Made by a program: the position numbers and the translations under genes. Positions 37,153 through 47,516 of a stretch of 64,000 bases of DNA are shown one piece after another. Each line of letters starts with the position of its first letter. Position 1 is the stretch's first letter. The notes below the pieces were generated by a model, which had not been told where the DNA came from, did not search any database, and was given only the letters and a program-made list of their open reading frames with translations. Source of the stretch: Klebsiella pneumoniae (GTDB lineage: Bacteria; Pseudomonadota; Gammaproteobacteria; Pseudomonadales; Pseudohongiellaceae); assembly GCA_945869725.1 (NCBI GenBank), contig CAMBPO010000001.1:86717-150716 (forward strand), read 5' to 3'.

Positions 37153-38517
37153 ATGAACAAACGCCAGCGCAGGATTTTGATATTGTGCAGCCCATTGCTA
37201 CTGCTGGCGGTGGCGTTTTTGGTATTGGCAATACTCACTCTCAGCGTTAACCCTGTCATCCCTCACCGCGGCGCTCTGACTAACGAAGACTATCGCAATG
37301 TTGAGCAGCTGATCGTTGACAACAGCCCTGAACGCTTTCAGCAACAAGATGAGCGCCAACTCAGCCTTGACGCCCAACAGCTGAACCTGTTGTCTGCGTT
37401 TGCCTTGTCAAATGTGCCTCAGCTGCGAAATTTGGCTCTGTCATTCAACATCGATGGCAATCAGGCAACCGCGCTGATGAGCATCCCGCAGACGCTGGGG
37501 CCACTGACACTTTACCTTAATCTAGAGGCGCAATTTGCGCAGGAACAAGGCCGCGCTAGATTGATAGAGCTGCGCGCCGGACGCCTATTTATTCCGCGCT
37601 TCGTCATGCGCTCAGCTGAGCGCATCGCTGGGTATCGACTTGAAACTGCCAGCGTTGCCAGTCAGGAACTTGCTGCCGCACGTCACAGTGTGCTCACTTA
37701 CCGTCTGGGGGAAAACCAGCTGCATTTGACTCTGGCCTGGCAAGCCAACGTGTTGTCTCAACTGCGGTCACAGGCGCAGCAGATTTTTGTCTCACCGGAG
37801 GACCAGCAGCGCATCCGTGCCTATCACCAGCTGATTGCCGCAATCGCCATCGATGCTAACGAGGTACGCCGCCAGGTGCCGCTGCAGAATTTTTTGCCCG
37901 CATTGTTCGAACTGGGCAATCAGCGCTCCTTACTACCCGGTGGTGATGCGATTGCGGAAAATCGGGCGCTGCTGCAGACCTTGTCATTTTTTGTCAACAA
38001 CCTGCCGATCCGTCAGCTGATTGGTGAGGACCGCGTTGCTGAGTCAACAGGCGAAGCCTTGCCGGCAATACCATCCATGGTTGTGATGCTGCATCAACGA
38101 AACGATCTTGCCCTGCACTTTATCAGTGCGGCAGCGATCGCAGCCTCTGCAGGAGTGACGATGGCGGAAGTGCTGTCCAACAGCAAAGAAGTTTATGATG
38201 CCCGTTACGGAACCGGTTTCAGTTTCAGTGACATGACTGCCAATGCTGCGGGTGTGGCGCTTGGTGAGTATTCAACTTACAGCCAGCACAGCGCCCTGCA
38301 GATACAAAGGCTGCTCATGCAAACTGAAATGGAAACCGCCTATATGCCGATTCCGTTGACGGATGCTGACGGCCTTGACGAGGCTAGCTTTATAGAAAAA
38401 TTTGGCACCCGTGACAGCCCTCAGTACCTTCAGAGGTTGCAGGAGATCAACGAGGCGGTGCAGGCACTGCAACTGTATAATACCGCTCTACACACAGAGA
38501 GCATGGCAACGGAATAG
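37153..38517 (+). CDS. Membrane-anchored protein of unknown function
   Basis: I do not recognise this 454-residue protein. It has a basic start (MNKRQRR), one membrane helix (about residues 9-32) and a large probably periplasmic part. This has a beta-rich segment (residues about 80-190) and a helical region with VMLHQRNDLALHFISAAAIAAS and GYSFSDM-like GTGFSFSDMTANAAGVALGE. Near the end PIPLTDADGLDEASFIEKFG is followed by a short helix. The ATG at 37153 is favoured by the promoter just upstream. The next gene, a PLP-dependent sulfur-amino-acid enzyme, starts 2 bases after its stop, so they are co-transcribed, which is an unexpected pairing. Confidence 0.75.
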   Translation: MNKRQRRILILCSPLLLLAVAFLVLAILTLSVNPVIPHRGALTNEDYRNVEQLIVDNSPERFQQQDERQLSLDAQQLNLLSAFALSNVPQLRNLALSFNIDGNQATALMSIPQTLGPLTLYLNLEAQFAQEQGRARLIELRAGRLFIPRFVMRSAERIAGYRLETASVASQELAAARHSVLTYRLGENQLHLTLAWQANVLSQLRSQAQQIFVSPEDQQRIRAYHQLIAAIAIDANEVRRQVPLQNFLPALFELGNQRSLLPGGDAIAENRALLQTLSFFVNNLPIRQLIGEDRVAESTGEALPAIPSMVVMLHQRNDLALHFISAAAIAASAGVTMAEVLSNSKEVYDARYGTGFSFSDMTANAAGVALGEYSTYSQHSALQIQRLLMQTEMETAYMPIPLTDADGLDEASFIEKFGTRDSPQYLQRLQEINEAVQALQLYNTALHTESMATE

Positions 38518-38519
38518 GC

Positions 38520-39758
38520 ATGAGTAAATCAGACAAAGACGGCTTCACCACTGCTAATCTGCACAACGACAGACGCGACAAACCCGAACACGGCGTATTG
38601 CACAAGGCTATTCACACCTCGGTAGCCTACAGTTACGATGATGCGCGTGATCTTGCCAAGGTCTTTCAGGGGAAAATGCCCGGATACAACTATGGCCGCC
38701 AGCAAAATCCGACCGTCAACGCACTACAAAGCCGCATTACCCGGATGGAAGGTGGTCTGACCAGTACCGCATTTGCCACCGGTATGGCGGCGGTAGGCTC
38801 AGTATTATTTGCCTTGCTGCGAGCCGGAGATCATGTGATCTGCAGCGCCTTCCTGTTTGGCAACACCAACAGCCTGATGAATACCTTCCGGAATTTCGGC
38901 ATTGAGGTCAGTTTTGTTGACACCACCAACGCTGAGAACGTCAACGCGGCTATACAGGACAACACCCGACTGGTCTTTACAGAAACCATCGCCAATCCGG
39001 TGACTCAGGTGGCTGATCTGGAGGGCATCGGTGAACTTTGCAAACAACACAAGCTGATTTATGTTGTTGATAACACCATGACATCGCCTTGGCTTTTTCA
39101 GCCCAAAACTGTTCACGCCAGTTTTGTCGTGAACTCGCTCACCAAATATATCGGCGGGCACGGTAATGCGCTGGGCGGCATGTTGACCGACACGGGCCTC
39201 TTCGACTGGACGGATTTCCCCAATATTCTTGATCTCTATAAACAAGGCGACCCCGCCATGTGGGGCAGCACACAAGTGCGCAAAAAGGGCTTGCGCGACT
39301 TTGGTGCAACGCTGGGCCCTGAAGCGGCTCATCATCTGGCGGTAGGCTCCGAGACACTGCCAATGCGCATGGACAGAGCCAGCCAGAACGCACAACAGCT
39401 GGCTGAGTTTTGTCAGGCGCATCCTCATGTCAAACGCGTGTTTTTCCCGGGGCTGAGCACTCATCCGCAATATGACCGTGCTAAACGTCTGTTTAAAAAA
39501 CCGGGCGCTATCATGAGCATTGAGCTCGCTGATGATGTTGATTGTTTTGATTTTCTTAACAAGCTGCGCTGCGTTGTCACCTCCAGCAACCTCGGAGACA
39601 CCCGTACACTGGCTATTCCGGTGGCACATACCATCTTTTTCGAAATGGGGGCTGAGCGCAGGGCCTCGATGGGTATTGGTGACAATCTGATCCGATTGTC
39701 AGTTGGCATCGAAGACATCGAAGATCTGCTGGCAGATTTTGCTCAGGCATTGGCATAG
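38520..39758 (+). CDS. Cys/Met-metabolism PLP-dependent enzyme (cystathionine gamma-synthase family)
   Basis: This 412-residue fold-type I PLP enzyme belongs to the trans-sulfuration family. The N-terminal YNYGRQQNPTVNALQSRITRMEGG block, VVDNTMTSPWLFQP, and the PLP lysine in NSLTKYIGGHGN are visible, followed by SNLGDTRTLAIPVAHT. It could be a cystathionine gamma-synthase, O-acyl-homoserine sulfhydrylase or methionine gamma-lyase; sequence alone does not settle this. It starts 2 bases after the preceding membrane protein and precedes the small Rieske protein. Confidence 0.87.
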   Translation: MSKSDKDGFTTANLHNDRRDKPEHGVLHKAIHTSVAYSYDDARDLAKVFQGKMPGYNYGRQQNPTVNALQSRITRMEGGLTSTAFATGMAAVGSVLFALLRAGDHVICSAFLFGNTNSLMNTFRNFGIEVSFVDTTNAENVNAAIQDNTRLVFTETIANPVTQVADLEGIGELCKQHKLIYVVDNTMTSPWLFQPKTVHASFVVNSLTKYIGGHGNALGGMLTDTGLFDWTDFPNILDLYKQGDPAMWGSTQVRKKGLRDFGATLGPEAAHHLAVGSETLPMRMDRASQNAQQLAEFCQAHPHVKRVFFPGLSTHPQYDRAKRLFKKPGAIMSIELADDVDCFDFLNKLRCVVTSSNLGDTRTLAIPVAHTIFFEMGAERRASMGIGDNLIRLSVGIEDIEDLLADFAQALA

Positions 39759-39792
39759 TCCGGGGTCATGCAGGCAAAAGGATGAACGTGAA

Positions 39793-40137
39793 ATGAAAAC
39801 ACTATGCCACCTCAATGATATCGAGGAAGGTCGCGCTAAAGGCTTTGAGCTCAATGGCAAGCACTTGTTTGCAGTGAAAAAAGACAATCAATTGCACCTG
39901 TATTACAACTACTGCCCTCATCTGGGCACGCCACTGGAATGGCTTGAAGATCAGTTTCTTGATCCTGACGGCACCTTTATTCAATGTGCCACGCATGGCG
40001 CACTCTTTGTGATTGAAAGTGGGCAATGTATTCAAGGACCATGCCGCGGCAAAGCACTGCGGGCAATTCCGTTTGTCATGGGAAATGGTTTTATGATGCT
40101 GGACGAGTCTAGCGTCGCACAACTTGGCAGGATTTAA
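39793..40137 (+). CDS. Small Rieske 2Fe-2S ferredoxin-like protein
   Basis: This 114-residue protein is a single Rieske domain with C-P-H at YCPHLGTPLEW and C-x2-H at CATHGALF, giving the two Cys and two His cluster ligands (CxH...CxxH). There is no disulfide pair, as in Rieske ferredoxins of the NirD/biphenyl-dioxygenase type. The ATG at 39793 has AAAGGA upstream. It lies 34 bases after the PLP enzyme gene and overlaps the convergent aminotransferase stop by 4 bases. The partner is unknown. Confidence 0.88.
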   Translation: MKTLCHLNDIEEGRAKGFELNGKHLFAVKKDNQLHLYYNYCPHLGTPLEWLEDQFLDPDGTFIQCATHGALFVIESGQCIQGPCRGKALRAIPFVMGNGFMMLDESSVAQLGRI

Positions 40138-41330
40138 GCTAATGCCTTGGCCATTCGCTCAATGGCCAGTTCCAGCCGCGGCAGCGCACTGGTATATGCA
40201 AATCGCACAAACCGGCGCGCCTGATAATCACCAAAGTCCGTACCGGGCGTTGCTGCAATGCCATGATCTTCCAGCAATCGGTGGCAGAACTGCTCACAGT
40301 CATCACTGAATCGGCTGATATCGGCATAACAATAGAATGCGCCCTGTGGCTGCCAGGGCAGCTCAAATCCCAACGATGTTAGTGCCGATGACAGGTAGTC
40401 CCGGCGCTGTCTAAACGCTGCGCGACGCTGCTCGAGAATTTCAACAACATCTGCATCAAACGCCCTCAAGGCCGCAATCTGCGAAATCGTCGGCGCAGAG
40501 ATAAACAGATTCTGGGCAAGAATGTTGGCGGTGGTGATCAGATACTCCGGCACAACAATCCAGCCGAGACGCCATCCCGTCATACCAAAGTATTTAGAAA
40601 AGCTGTTAATCACAATTGTATTGCCCCCCAGAGCCAATGCGCTGGGTAAATCGCCCATCGCACGACTGACTGCAGAGGGCGAACTGAAATCCAGACCTTG
40701 ATAGATTTCATCAACCATCAGATGCACTTGACGGGAGTCACACCACTGACCCAATGCTATCAGGCGGGTATGCGGAATAACCGCTCCTGTAGGGTTAGCC
40801 GGAGAAGCCAGCCATAAACCCTTCACCGTCTCATCATACGCCGCCTCAAGCTGCACGATGTCCGGTGCAGCATCGCCGACAGTTTGCGGAGCAATCAGCC
40901 GCGCCCTGGCACCGGCCAGGTGAACATAATTGCGATTACAAGGATAGGCGGGGTCTGGCATCAATACGGTGTCGCCCGGATTGAGCAACAAATTAGACAG
41001 CAGTACCAATGCCCCGCTGGCCCCCGGGGTCACCAGAATACGTGACGGATTCAGGTTGATACCATGATGCTGCTGGTAAAACGCCGCGATGCGCTCACGC
41101 AACTCCGGCAATCCTGCTGCAGGGGTGTACGCAGTATTACCTGCTCTCAAAGCCGACATGCCGGCATCAGCGATGGGTTGGGCCGTGGGGAAATCAGGCT
41201 CCCCCACCTCCAGGTGAATGATATCTCTGCCGCTTGCCTGCAACTGACGGGCACGTTCCATCACATTCATGACCCTGAAGGGATTGACGAGTCGGGTTCT
41301 GTCTGCGGGGGGGAGTCTGAATTCTGTCAT
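40134..41330 (-). CDS. PLP-dependent class I/II aminotransferase
   Basis: This 398-residue fold-type I aminotransferase has the expected blocks: VGEPDFPTAQPI, AYTPAAGLPELRERIA, SPANPTGAVI, DEIYQGLDF and the PLP lysine in NSFSKYFGMTGWRLGW, plus the late RFVRFAYTSALPRL. The substrate cannot be inferred. I chose the ATG at 41330 (MTEFRLPP); the longer frame to 41411 adds unmatched residues. It diverges from dksA with about 215 bases between them. Confidence 0.9.
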   Translation of the reverse strand: MTEFRLPPADRTRLVNPFRVMNVMERARQLQASGRDIIHLEVGEPDFPTAQPIADAGMSALRAGNTAYTPAAGLPELRERIAAFYQQHHGINLNPSRILVTPGASGALVLLSNLLLNPGDTVLMPDPAYPCNRNYVHLAGARARLIAPQTVGDAAPDIVQLEAAYDETVKGLWLASPANPTGAVIPHTRLIALGQWCDSRQVHLMVDEIYQGLDFSSPSAVSRAMGDLPSALALGGNTIVINSFSKYFGMTGWRLGWIVVPEYLITTANILAQNLFISAPTISQIAALRAFDADVVEILEQRRAAFRQRRDYLSSALTSLGFELPWQPQGAFYCYADISRFSDDCEQFCHRLLEDHGIAATPGTDFGDYQARRFVRFAYTSALPRLELAIERMAKALA

Positions 41331-41484
41331 AGTTATGCGGTATGGTATGTGAATTGACTGCCAGCACGGAATAAGCAGGCGTCTGCCGGGCAAGATGGGC
41401 GACCTTAACATTATTTCTGGTCTGGGCGGTAATAATCTGGTAGCTTACCGCGCTTGCCAAAATCCGTGACCGCCCAATAGTCAG

Positions 41485-41513
41485 TTGGCAAGTGTGCCGG
41501 ATCGCGCTACTGT
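41485..41513 (+). promoter_or_regulatory. Possible sigma-70 promoter for dksA
   Basis: TTGGCA (41485-41490) and TACTGT (41508-41513) are 17 bases apart; transcription would start about 28 bases before the dksA ATG at 41548. The -10 hexamer is only moderate. Confidence 0.4.
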
Positions 41514-41547
41514 TAAGCGTCTAATAGGGTATGAGGCCTTGTTAACC

Positions 41548-41994
41548 ATGTCCAAAAAACAATCTGCTGCAGAACAATCGTCCTTACTAAAAACGTTCAC
41601 GCCCTACACACCAAAAAAGGGCGAAGAATATATGAGCGAAGCACAGCGAGAGCACTTCAAGTTCATCCTGCGCGATTGGCGCAGCCAGCTCATGGAAGAA
41701 GTTGACCGCACAGTTCACCATTTACAGGACGATGCTGCCAATTATCCAGACCCCGCGGACAGGGCGACTCAGGAAGAGGAATTCAGCCTTGAATTGCGTA
41801 CCCGTGACCGTGAGCGCAAACTGATTAAAAAAATTGACTCAACCATCGAGAAAATCGTTCAGAACGATTATGGCTACTGCGAGTCCTGTGGTATCGAAAT
41901 TGGCATCCGCCGTCTCGAGGCTCGTCCGACAGCTGACAAGTGCATAGACTGCAAAACACTGGATGAAATCCGCGAAAAACAGTGGGGCGCCTGA
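41548..41994 (+). CDS. dksA: RNA polymerase-binding transcription factor DksA
   Basis: This 148-residue protein works with ppGpp at RNA polymerase. The coiled-coil tip keeps Asp68 and Asp71 ([12 protein letters not shown]), the residues needed for activity. The zinc finger has all four cysteines (Cys111, Cys114, Cys132, Cys135). The ATG at 41548 gives the family length; an in-frame ATG at 41485 coincides with the promoter and is rejected. It is followed by gluQ and cbrXAB, as in Pseudomonas. Confidence 0.96.
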   Translation: MSKKQSAAEQSSLLKTFTPYTPKKGEEYMSEAQREHFKFILRDWRSQLMEEVDRTVHHLQDDAANYPDPADRATQEEEFSLELRTRDRERKLIKKIDSTIEKIVQNDYGYCESCGIEIGIRRLEARPTADKCIDCKTLDEIREKQWGA

Positions 41995-42046
41995 GTCGCC
42001 AGCGGCCTGCTCCTTGAGACCGTCCTCGCCCGGTAAAAGCACTCTT

Positions 42047-42967
42047 GTGGAACCGGGTCAGTCCTCATGGACTGATGCGAAACCTGGCTACGTTGGTCGT
42101 TTTGCCCCCTCGCCTACCGGCACTTTACATTTTGGTTCTCTGCTCTCCGCACTGGCATCTTTTCTGGATGCACGCGCTCATCACGGCCGCTGGCTATTGC
42201 GCATGGAAGATCTTGATCCCAGCCGTGAACCGGCGGGTGCTGCACAACAGATACTGGAGACTCTTGACGCATTTGCCTTGCATTGGGATGGAGACGTGCT
42301 CTATCAGAGCGATCGGCTGACTGAGTACCACAATAGCCTGACCTTTTTGAATGACCAGAACATGACCTACGGTTGTGATTGCTCCAGGCAGCGTAGCCGC
42401 AGCAATGAGGGCGTTTACGATAATTTATGCCGTAACCGCGCCAGCCCGCCCATTGATGACTTTGCTATCCGGCTGCGCTTGCCCGATACCAACATCCAGT
42501 TTGAGGATAGAATCCAGGGGATCTATCAACAGAATCTGCCATCACAATGTGGAGACGTTGTCCTGCGCCGTCGCGATGGACTGATTGCGTACCAGTTGGC
42601 CGTGGTGGTGGATGATGCATGGCAGGGAGTAACCGATGTTGTGCGCGGATACGACCTGATAGATTCCACACCAAGACAGATCGCCCTGCAGCAAATTCTG
42701 GGCTATCAGACACCTCGTTATGCTCATATCCCAGTCGCCTGCAACGCCATGGGACAGAAGCTCAGCAAACAACACTTTGCCAAAGCTCTGGAGCCGTCTA
42801 GCAGCCGCGTCTACCTCAGAGAGGCACTGCGTTTTCTCGGGCAGGACCTCAGCGGCAACCCGCAGACTGAAACTCCTCAAAGCCTTCTGCAACGGGCAAT
42901 TGAACGCTGGGATATACAGCGTGTGCCCAAGTTGGCTAATATCCCGGTCGGACATCAACTAGGCTAG
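42047..42967 (+). CDS. gluQ: Glutamyl-Q tRNA(Asp) synthetase
   Basis: This 306-residue truncated GluRS-like enzyme attaches glutamate to queuosine in tRNA(Asp). Motifs are GRFAPSPTGTLHFGSL (HIGH-type) and QKLSKQ (KMSKS-type); a zinc-binding region with CDCSRQRSRS and CRNRA is visible. It lacks an anticodon-binding domain. The start is uncertain: an ATG at 41963 lies within dksA, so the GTG at 42047 is my choice; a TTG one codon earlier is also possible. It follows dksA and precedes cbrX by 11 bases. Confidence 0.9.
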   Translation: MEPGQSSWTDAKPGYVGRFAPSPTGTLHFGSLLSALASFLDARAHHGRWLLRMEDLDPSREPAGAAQQILETLDAFALHWDGDVLYQSDRLTEYHNSLTFLNDQNMTYGCDCSRQRSRSNEGVYDNLCRNRASPPIDDFAIRLRLPDTNIQFEDRIQGIYQQNLPSQCGDVVLRRRDGLIAYQLAVVVDDAWQGVTDVVRGYDLIDSTPRQIALQQILGYQTPRYAHIPVACNAMGQKLSKQHFAKALEPSSSRVYLREALRFLGQDLSGNPQTETPQSLLQRAIERWDIQRVPKLANIPVGHQLG

Positions 42968-42978
42968 GCCTCAGACGT

Positions 42979-43155
42979 ATGTATATTCCGCCATCCACAC
43001 TGATTTTTCTGGTTTTCAGCTACCTGCTGTTCCTGCTCAGCGTGGAATGGTCGATGCAGCCCCATGGGGCATGGTATCGCCCACTGCTGATCTGTTTTGT
43101 TGTCATCGCCCTGGCCGCCTGGTCATTCCGGGAACAAAACGCCGATGACCTTTGA
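42979..43155 (+). CDS. cbrX: CbrX-like small membrane protein
   Basis: This 58-residue ORF has two predicted membrane helices (about residues 7-22 and 34-49) and a charged tail (REQNADDL). In Pseudomonas a small membrane ORF called cbrX lies between gluQ and cbrA and is translationally coupled to cbrA. Here the position, size and topology match, and the cbrA ATG at 43145 lies inside its last codons, overlapping by 11 bases. Its function is not known. Confidence 0.75.
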   Translation: MYIPPSTLIFLVFSYLLFLLSVEWSMQPHGAWYRPLLICFVVIALAAWSFREQNADDL

Positions 43156-46072
43156 GTTAAGTACATTATTTGCGTTGGGAGTGGGTTACCTGATCATTCT
43201 TTTCGGGATCGCCTACATTACCGAGCGCGGTTGGATACCCGAACGTGTTGTCAGACATCCTGTGGTTTACGTACTGTCACTGGGCGTGTTTGCCAGTGTG
43301 TGGTCGTATTACGCGTCAACCGGCAACGCATTCCGTGATGGTTATGGATATCTGGCGCCCTTTATTGGCATATCCATGGCGTTTTTGTTATCACCGTTGT
43401 TACTGCGGCCTATCCTGAATCTCACCAAAACTTACCAACTCAGCTCCCTCGCTGACTTGTTATCCTTCAGGTATCGCAGTCCATGGGCGGGCACACTGAC
43501 CACCTTGGTCATGTTACTGGTGGTGATGCCGCTGTTGTCCTTGCAGATTCAGGCGGTTGCCACCACCGTCAGCCTGCTGTCACCCGACGCTTCAGAGACA
43601 ACACTGGCGATCACGTTTTGCCTGTTGATTACGCTGTTTTCAATCTTTTTCGGAACCGGCAAAGGCTCCGGCAGAGAACGTCATGAAGGACTGGTTATGA
43701 CCATCGCATTTGAGTCCCTGGTCAAATTGGTGGCGCTGCTGGCCGTGGGCTTTTTTGCAATCTACAAAGGCTTCGGCAGTTTTGATCTCATGGAGCAATG
43801 GGTCAGAGAACAACCGGAACTGCTGCGAAGAATCAAAGAGCCTGCGCCTCCTGGGACCTTCCAGATCATGGTACTGGTTTTTTTCAGCGCCGCCGTCGCG
43901 ACCCCGCAGATGTTTTATATGACCTTCCATGAAAACAACCACCCCCGCGCGCTCAGCGTCGCCAGCTGGGGCCTGCCGTTGTATTTCCTGCTGTTAAGCC
44001 TGCCAGTGTTACCTATCCTCTGGGCCGGTTTACGCTCTGGGGCTCTGTCACCCATGGAGTATTATCCGGTCACTCTGGGTACATACTATGATTCTGAGCT
44101 GTTTACCCTTATTGGTTTTATCGGCGGCATGTCTGCAGCCAGTGGCCTGATCATCGTGATAACACTGGCACTGTCTACGATGTGCCTGAACCACCTGATT
44201 CTGCCGGTGTGGCAACCCAGTGCGCGCCAGGATATCTATCGCTGGTTATTGTGGAAACGTCGGGCACTGATCGCCGCATTGATCTGGGGTGGCTTTCTGT
44301 TTTATTACATGCCTTCCGACGACCAGAGCATCAGAGCCGTCAGCAGTATTGGTCTGATCGGCAGCCTGCAGTTCCTGCCGGCCATTGTTGCGTTACTGTA
44401 CTGGCCCAAAGGTAACAAGAAAGGATTCATGGCCGGCCTCGCCGCAGGAACGGCCGTCTGGTTTGTCTTTCTGGTACTGCCCGTGGCATCAGGCACCAAT
44501 TTCTTTACCCTGGGTAACATGAATACCCGCGAAATTGTTGTGCTGTCGCTGATCTGCAATATTGCCCTATTTATGCTGGTTTCGCTGTTGACACGTAGCT
44601 CGACTGAGGAACGGATATCTGCCGATATCTGCTCGGTTGACAACCTCCGACGCCAGCGACGGGCAGGACTCACAGCAAGTTCACCGCAGGAGTTTATTGC
44701 CCAGCTGACCAAACCTTTGGGGGAGCGCACTGCTACACGAGAGGTCATGCAGGCACTTCGTGATCTCAATATGGATAAACAGGACAACCGGCCACAGGCC
44801 CTGCGCCAGCTGCGCAGTCGCCTAGAAGCAAACCTGTCCGGATTGCTGGGGCCAGCAATCGCACATGATTTGATTGACAGATTTCTGCCATTTACCTCCA
44901 CCAAGGAAAGTGTCTCGGCAGACGTGACGGCTATCGAAAGCCGTATCGAAGCGTACCGAAGCAATTTGTCAGGCATGGCCGCTGATCTGGACAACCTGCG
45001 GCGTTATCATCGGCAGATATTGATGGATCTGCCGCTGGGCGTCTGCTCTCTGGGCCCCGACGACCAGATCATTATGTGGAACCATGCCATGGAGACGCTG
45101 ACGGGCATTACGACCGAGGAAGCTGTTGGTATGCATCTGAGTGAAATCGGCAACCCCTGGTACAAACTCTTGAACCAGTTTTTACACGGTGAAACGGCAC
45201 ATCAGCACAAACTGACAATCAACGTGAATGGCGGAAAACGTTACATCAGTCTGCATAAAGCGGTGATTGAAAAATCCACCAGCCGACGTATTGAGCAGGA
45301 CGGCATCATTGTCCTCCTGGAAGATCTGACAGAAACCGAGTTGCTGGAAGAAGAACTGGCACACAGCGAGCGCCTGGCATCCATTGGCCGGCTTGCGGCC
45401 GGGGTAGCCCACGAGATTGGTAATCCCATCACTGGCATTGCCTGCCTGGCCCAGAATATCAGAGATGAAACATCCAACGACGAGTTGCGCAGCATGGCAA
45501 AACAGATCATTGAACAGACCGACCGTACCTCCCGCATTGTGCAGTCACTGGTCAATTTTGCCCACAGCGGCAGCCACAACAAAGCTGACCAGCGGCATGA
45601 AGTTGTGCTGGCCGCAGCGTGTATTGATGAAGCAATTGCACTGATCTCTCTCAACAAGAAGGGCAAACACATGCACTTTGATGTGCACTCTGAGCCAAAT
45701 GCCCGCATACTCGGGGACTCACAGCAGTTGCTGCAGGTGTTGGTGAATCTGATAAACAACGCACGCGACGCCAGCCCTGCAGAGAGCACTATTCGTATCG
45801 ACTGTGAACGCATCGCCGCGTCGATACAGATCAGTGTCGCCGATGAAGGCAGTGGTATCCCCGAGGCCATTCGTGACCGGGTATTTGAGCCGTTTTTTAC
45901 CACCAAGGAACCCGGCGAAGGCACCGGTCTTGGTCTGGCACTGGTATACAGCCTGGTTGAAAACCTCGGAGGACATATTGATATAATGAATGCCACTGCT
46001 AAGCGGAATAACCCGGGCGCAAAAGTAGTGCTGAGTTTTCCTTGTTATGATGAGACACTAAACAAAAGCTGA
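43145..46072 (+). CDS. cbrA: Sensor histidine kinase CbrA (transporter-like sensor)
   Basis: This 975-residue kinase has an SSS/SLC5-type transporter domain of about 13 membrane helices (residues 1 to about 490), a linker with a STAC-like region, a PAS domain (about 615-735) and HisKA/HATPase. The phospho-acceptor is His756 in [14 protein letters not shown]-binding boxes are [16 protein letters not shown] and [12 protein letters not shown]. This architecture and the position before an NtrC-type regulator match CbrA of Pseudomonas, which senses carbon/nitrogen state and transports histidine in some strains. The ATG at 43145 overlaps cbrX; the frame start at 43097 is inside cbrX and rejected. 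Confidence 0.93.
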   Translation: MTFELSTLFALGVGYLIILFGIAYITERGWIPERVVRHPVVYVLSLGVFASVWSYYASTGNAFRDGYGYLAPFIGISMAFLLSPLLLRPILNLTKTYQLSSLADLLSFRYRSPWAGTLTTLVMLLVVMPLLSLQIQAVATTVSLLSPDASETTLAITFCLLITLFSIFFGTGKGSGRERHEGLVMTIAFESLVKLVALLAVGFFAIYKGFGSFDLMEQWVREQPELLRRIKEPAPPGTFQIMVLVFFSAAVATPQMFYMTFHENNHPRALSVASWGLPLYFLLLSLPVLPILWAGLRSGALSPMEYYPVTLGTYYDSELFTLIGFIGGMSAASGLIIVITLALSTMCLNHLILPVWQPSARQDIYRWLLWKRRALIAALIWGGFLFYYMPSDDQSIRAVSSIGLIGSLQFLPAIVALLYWPKGNKKGFMAGLAAGTAVWFVFLVLPVASGTNFFTLGNMNTREIVVLSLICNIALFMLVSLLTRSSTEERISADICSVDNLRRQRRAGLTASSPQEFIAQLTKPLGERTATREVMQALRDLNMDKQDNRPQALRQLRSRLEANLSGLLGPAIAHDLIDRFLPFTSTKESVSADVTAIESRIEAYRSNLSGMAADLDNLRRYHRQILMDLPLGVCSLGPDDQIIMWNHAMETLTGITTEEAVGMHLSEIGNPWYKLLNQFLHGETAHQHKLTINVNGGKRYISLHKAVIEKSTSRRIEQDGIIVLLEDLTETELLEEELAHSERLASIGRLAAGVAHEIGNPITGIACLAQNIRDETSNDELRSMAKQIIEQTDRTSRIVQSLVNFAHSGSHNKADQRHEVVLAAACIDEAIALISLNKKGKHMHFDVHSEPNARILGDSQQLLQVLVNLINNARDASPAESTIRIDCERIAASIQISVADEGSGIPEAIRDRVFEPFFTTKEPGEGTGLGLALVYSLVENLGGHIDIMNATAKRNNPGAKVVLSFPCYDETLNKS

Positions 46073-46121
46073 GCCAGCCTCTTCAGACTGTTCTCAAACA
46101 AACAGCAAATCGAGTAATTGA

Positions 46122-47513
46122 ATGACTGCACATTACAAAGTTCTGGTTGTAGAGGATGAACCGGTCATCCGCACTGCATTGCGCCGCCTGCTTGAACGCC
46201 ACGGCTATATCGTCAGTGAAGCCGGGTCCGTGAAGGAAGCTGTCGCAGTACTGGCCGAGAACAGCTTCAATATAGTCATCAGCGATCTGCGACTGCCGGG
46301 CGCCCCTGGCACCGATCTGATCAAAGCAACACGCACTCCGGTGCTGATTATGACCAGTTACTCCAGTTTGCGATCCGCCATTGACTCCATGAAACTGGGC
46401 GCGGTGGACTATATCCCCAAGCCGTTTGAACACGAAGAGATGCTGCAAACCGTCGAGCGCATTATCAAAGACAATGCCGGCAAAAATGTTGCACCAAAAT
46501 CGGTAGAACCACCGCCAGAGCCGCCGGTTCCCGGCATGATCGGCAGCTGTCCGCAAATGATGGAATTGTTCCGTCGCATACGCAAAGTCGCACAGACCAG
46601 CTCAACCGTGCTGATTAATGGTGAATCGGGTACCGGTAAAGAACTGGTGGCGCGCGCCATTCATCAGTTAAGCGATCGCAAAGACTCGGAAATGATTTCG
46701 GTCAACTGTGCAGCTATTCCTGAAAATCTCATCGAATCCGAGCTATTCGGACATGAAAAAGGCGCCTTCACGGGTGCAACTGCCAACCGCACCGGGCTGG
46801 TGGAAGCCGCAAACAGCAGCACCTTGTTTCTGGATGAAATTGGCGAGTTGCCATTGGATGCTCAGGCTAGGCTGCTGCGTGTTCTGCAGGAAAGCGAAAT
46901 ACGAAAAGTGGGTTCTGTGCAATCCCGCAAAGTTGATGTAAGACTGGTGGTTGCCACCCACCGCGATCTCAAACAATTGGTGATTGATGGTGAATTCCGC
47001 GAAGATCTGTATTACCGCATTAACGTCATGGCGCTGCTGATACCGCCACTGAAAGAACGCGGTAACGACATCCTTGAGCTCGCGGATGCCATTCTGGAGC
47101 GCACCTGCAAACGGCTCAAGTCACCGCTGCTGTATTTCACCAATGATGCCACACAAGCGATTTCCACCTATCCATGGCCGGGGAACGTGCGCGAACTAGA
47201 AAACGCGATTGAACGGGCAGTGGTATTGGCGGAATCCGAAGAGATCGGGGCAGAATTGCTGGCCATCGACCTGACGGGTAATAAACGCACCATACGGCCA
47301 TTGATCGAGCGATCCATGATTGATCAGCACAGCGCGGATGAGACTGACGCTGCGGAAGAGCTGTCTCTCGAAGACTATTTTCAGAAGTTTGTCCTTGAAC
47401 ATCAGGACCAGATGAATGAAACCCAGTTGGCCAAAAAACTGGGCATCAGCCGCAAATGCCTGTGGGAGCGCCGCCAGCGATTCGGCCTGCCCCGCAAAAA
47501 GAAACACGCTTAA
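46122..47513 (+). CDS. cbrB: Sigma-54-dependent response regulator CbrB (NtrC family)
   Basis: This 463-residue regulator has a receiver domain (phospho-acceptor Asp55, acidic pocket Glu11/Asp12), an AAA+ domain with Walker A GESGTGKE and the sigma-54 contact GAFTGA, and a C-terminal Fis-type HTH (NETQLAKKLGISRKCLWERR). It lies 49 bases after cbrA. In Pseudomonas CbrB activates crcZ from a sigma-54 promoter immediately downstream. The same arrangement is visible here, with half-sites and a -24/-12 promoter in the following gap. Confidence 0.95.
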   Translation: MTAHYKVLVVEDEPVIRTALRRLLERHGYIVSEAGSVKEAVAVLAENSFNIVISDLRLPGAPGTDLIKATRTPVLIMTSYSSLRSAIDSMKLGAVDYIPKPFEHEEMLQTVERIIKDNAGKNVAPKSVEPPPEPPVPGMIGSCPQMMELFRRIRKVAQTSSTVLINGESGTGKELVARAIHQLSDRKDSEMISVNCAAIPENLIESELFGHEKGAFTGATANRTGLVEAANSSTLFLDEIGELPLDAQARLLRVLQESEIRKVGSVQSRKVDVRLVVATHRDLKQLVIDGEFREDLYYRINVMALLIPPLKERGNDILELADAILERTCKRLKSPLLYFTNDATQAISTYPWPGNVRELENAIERAVVLAESEEIGAELLAIDLTGNKRTIRPLIERSMIDQHSADETDAAEELSLEDYFQKFVLEHQDQMNETQLAKKLGISRKCLWERRQRFGLPRKKKHA

Positions 47514-47516
47514 AAC

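Noticed and set aside
38805..39629. 274-codon minus-strand ORF
   Set aside because: It is antisense to the PLP-dependent sulfur-amino-acid enzyme, whose motifs are clear; long opposite-strand frames are common in this base composition.
45241..45996. 251-codon minus-strand ORF
   Set aside because: It lies opposite the kinase core of cbrA and has a low-complexity Ser/Arg-rich translation typical of shadow frames.
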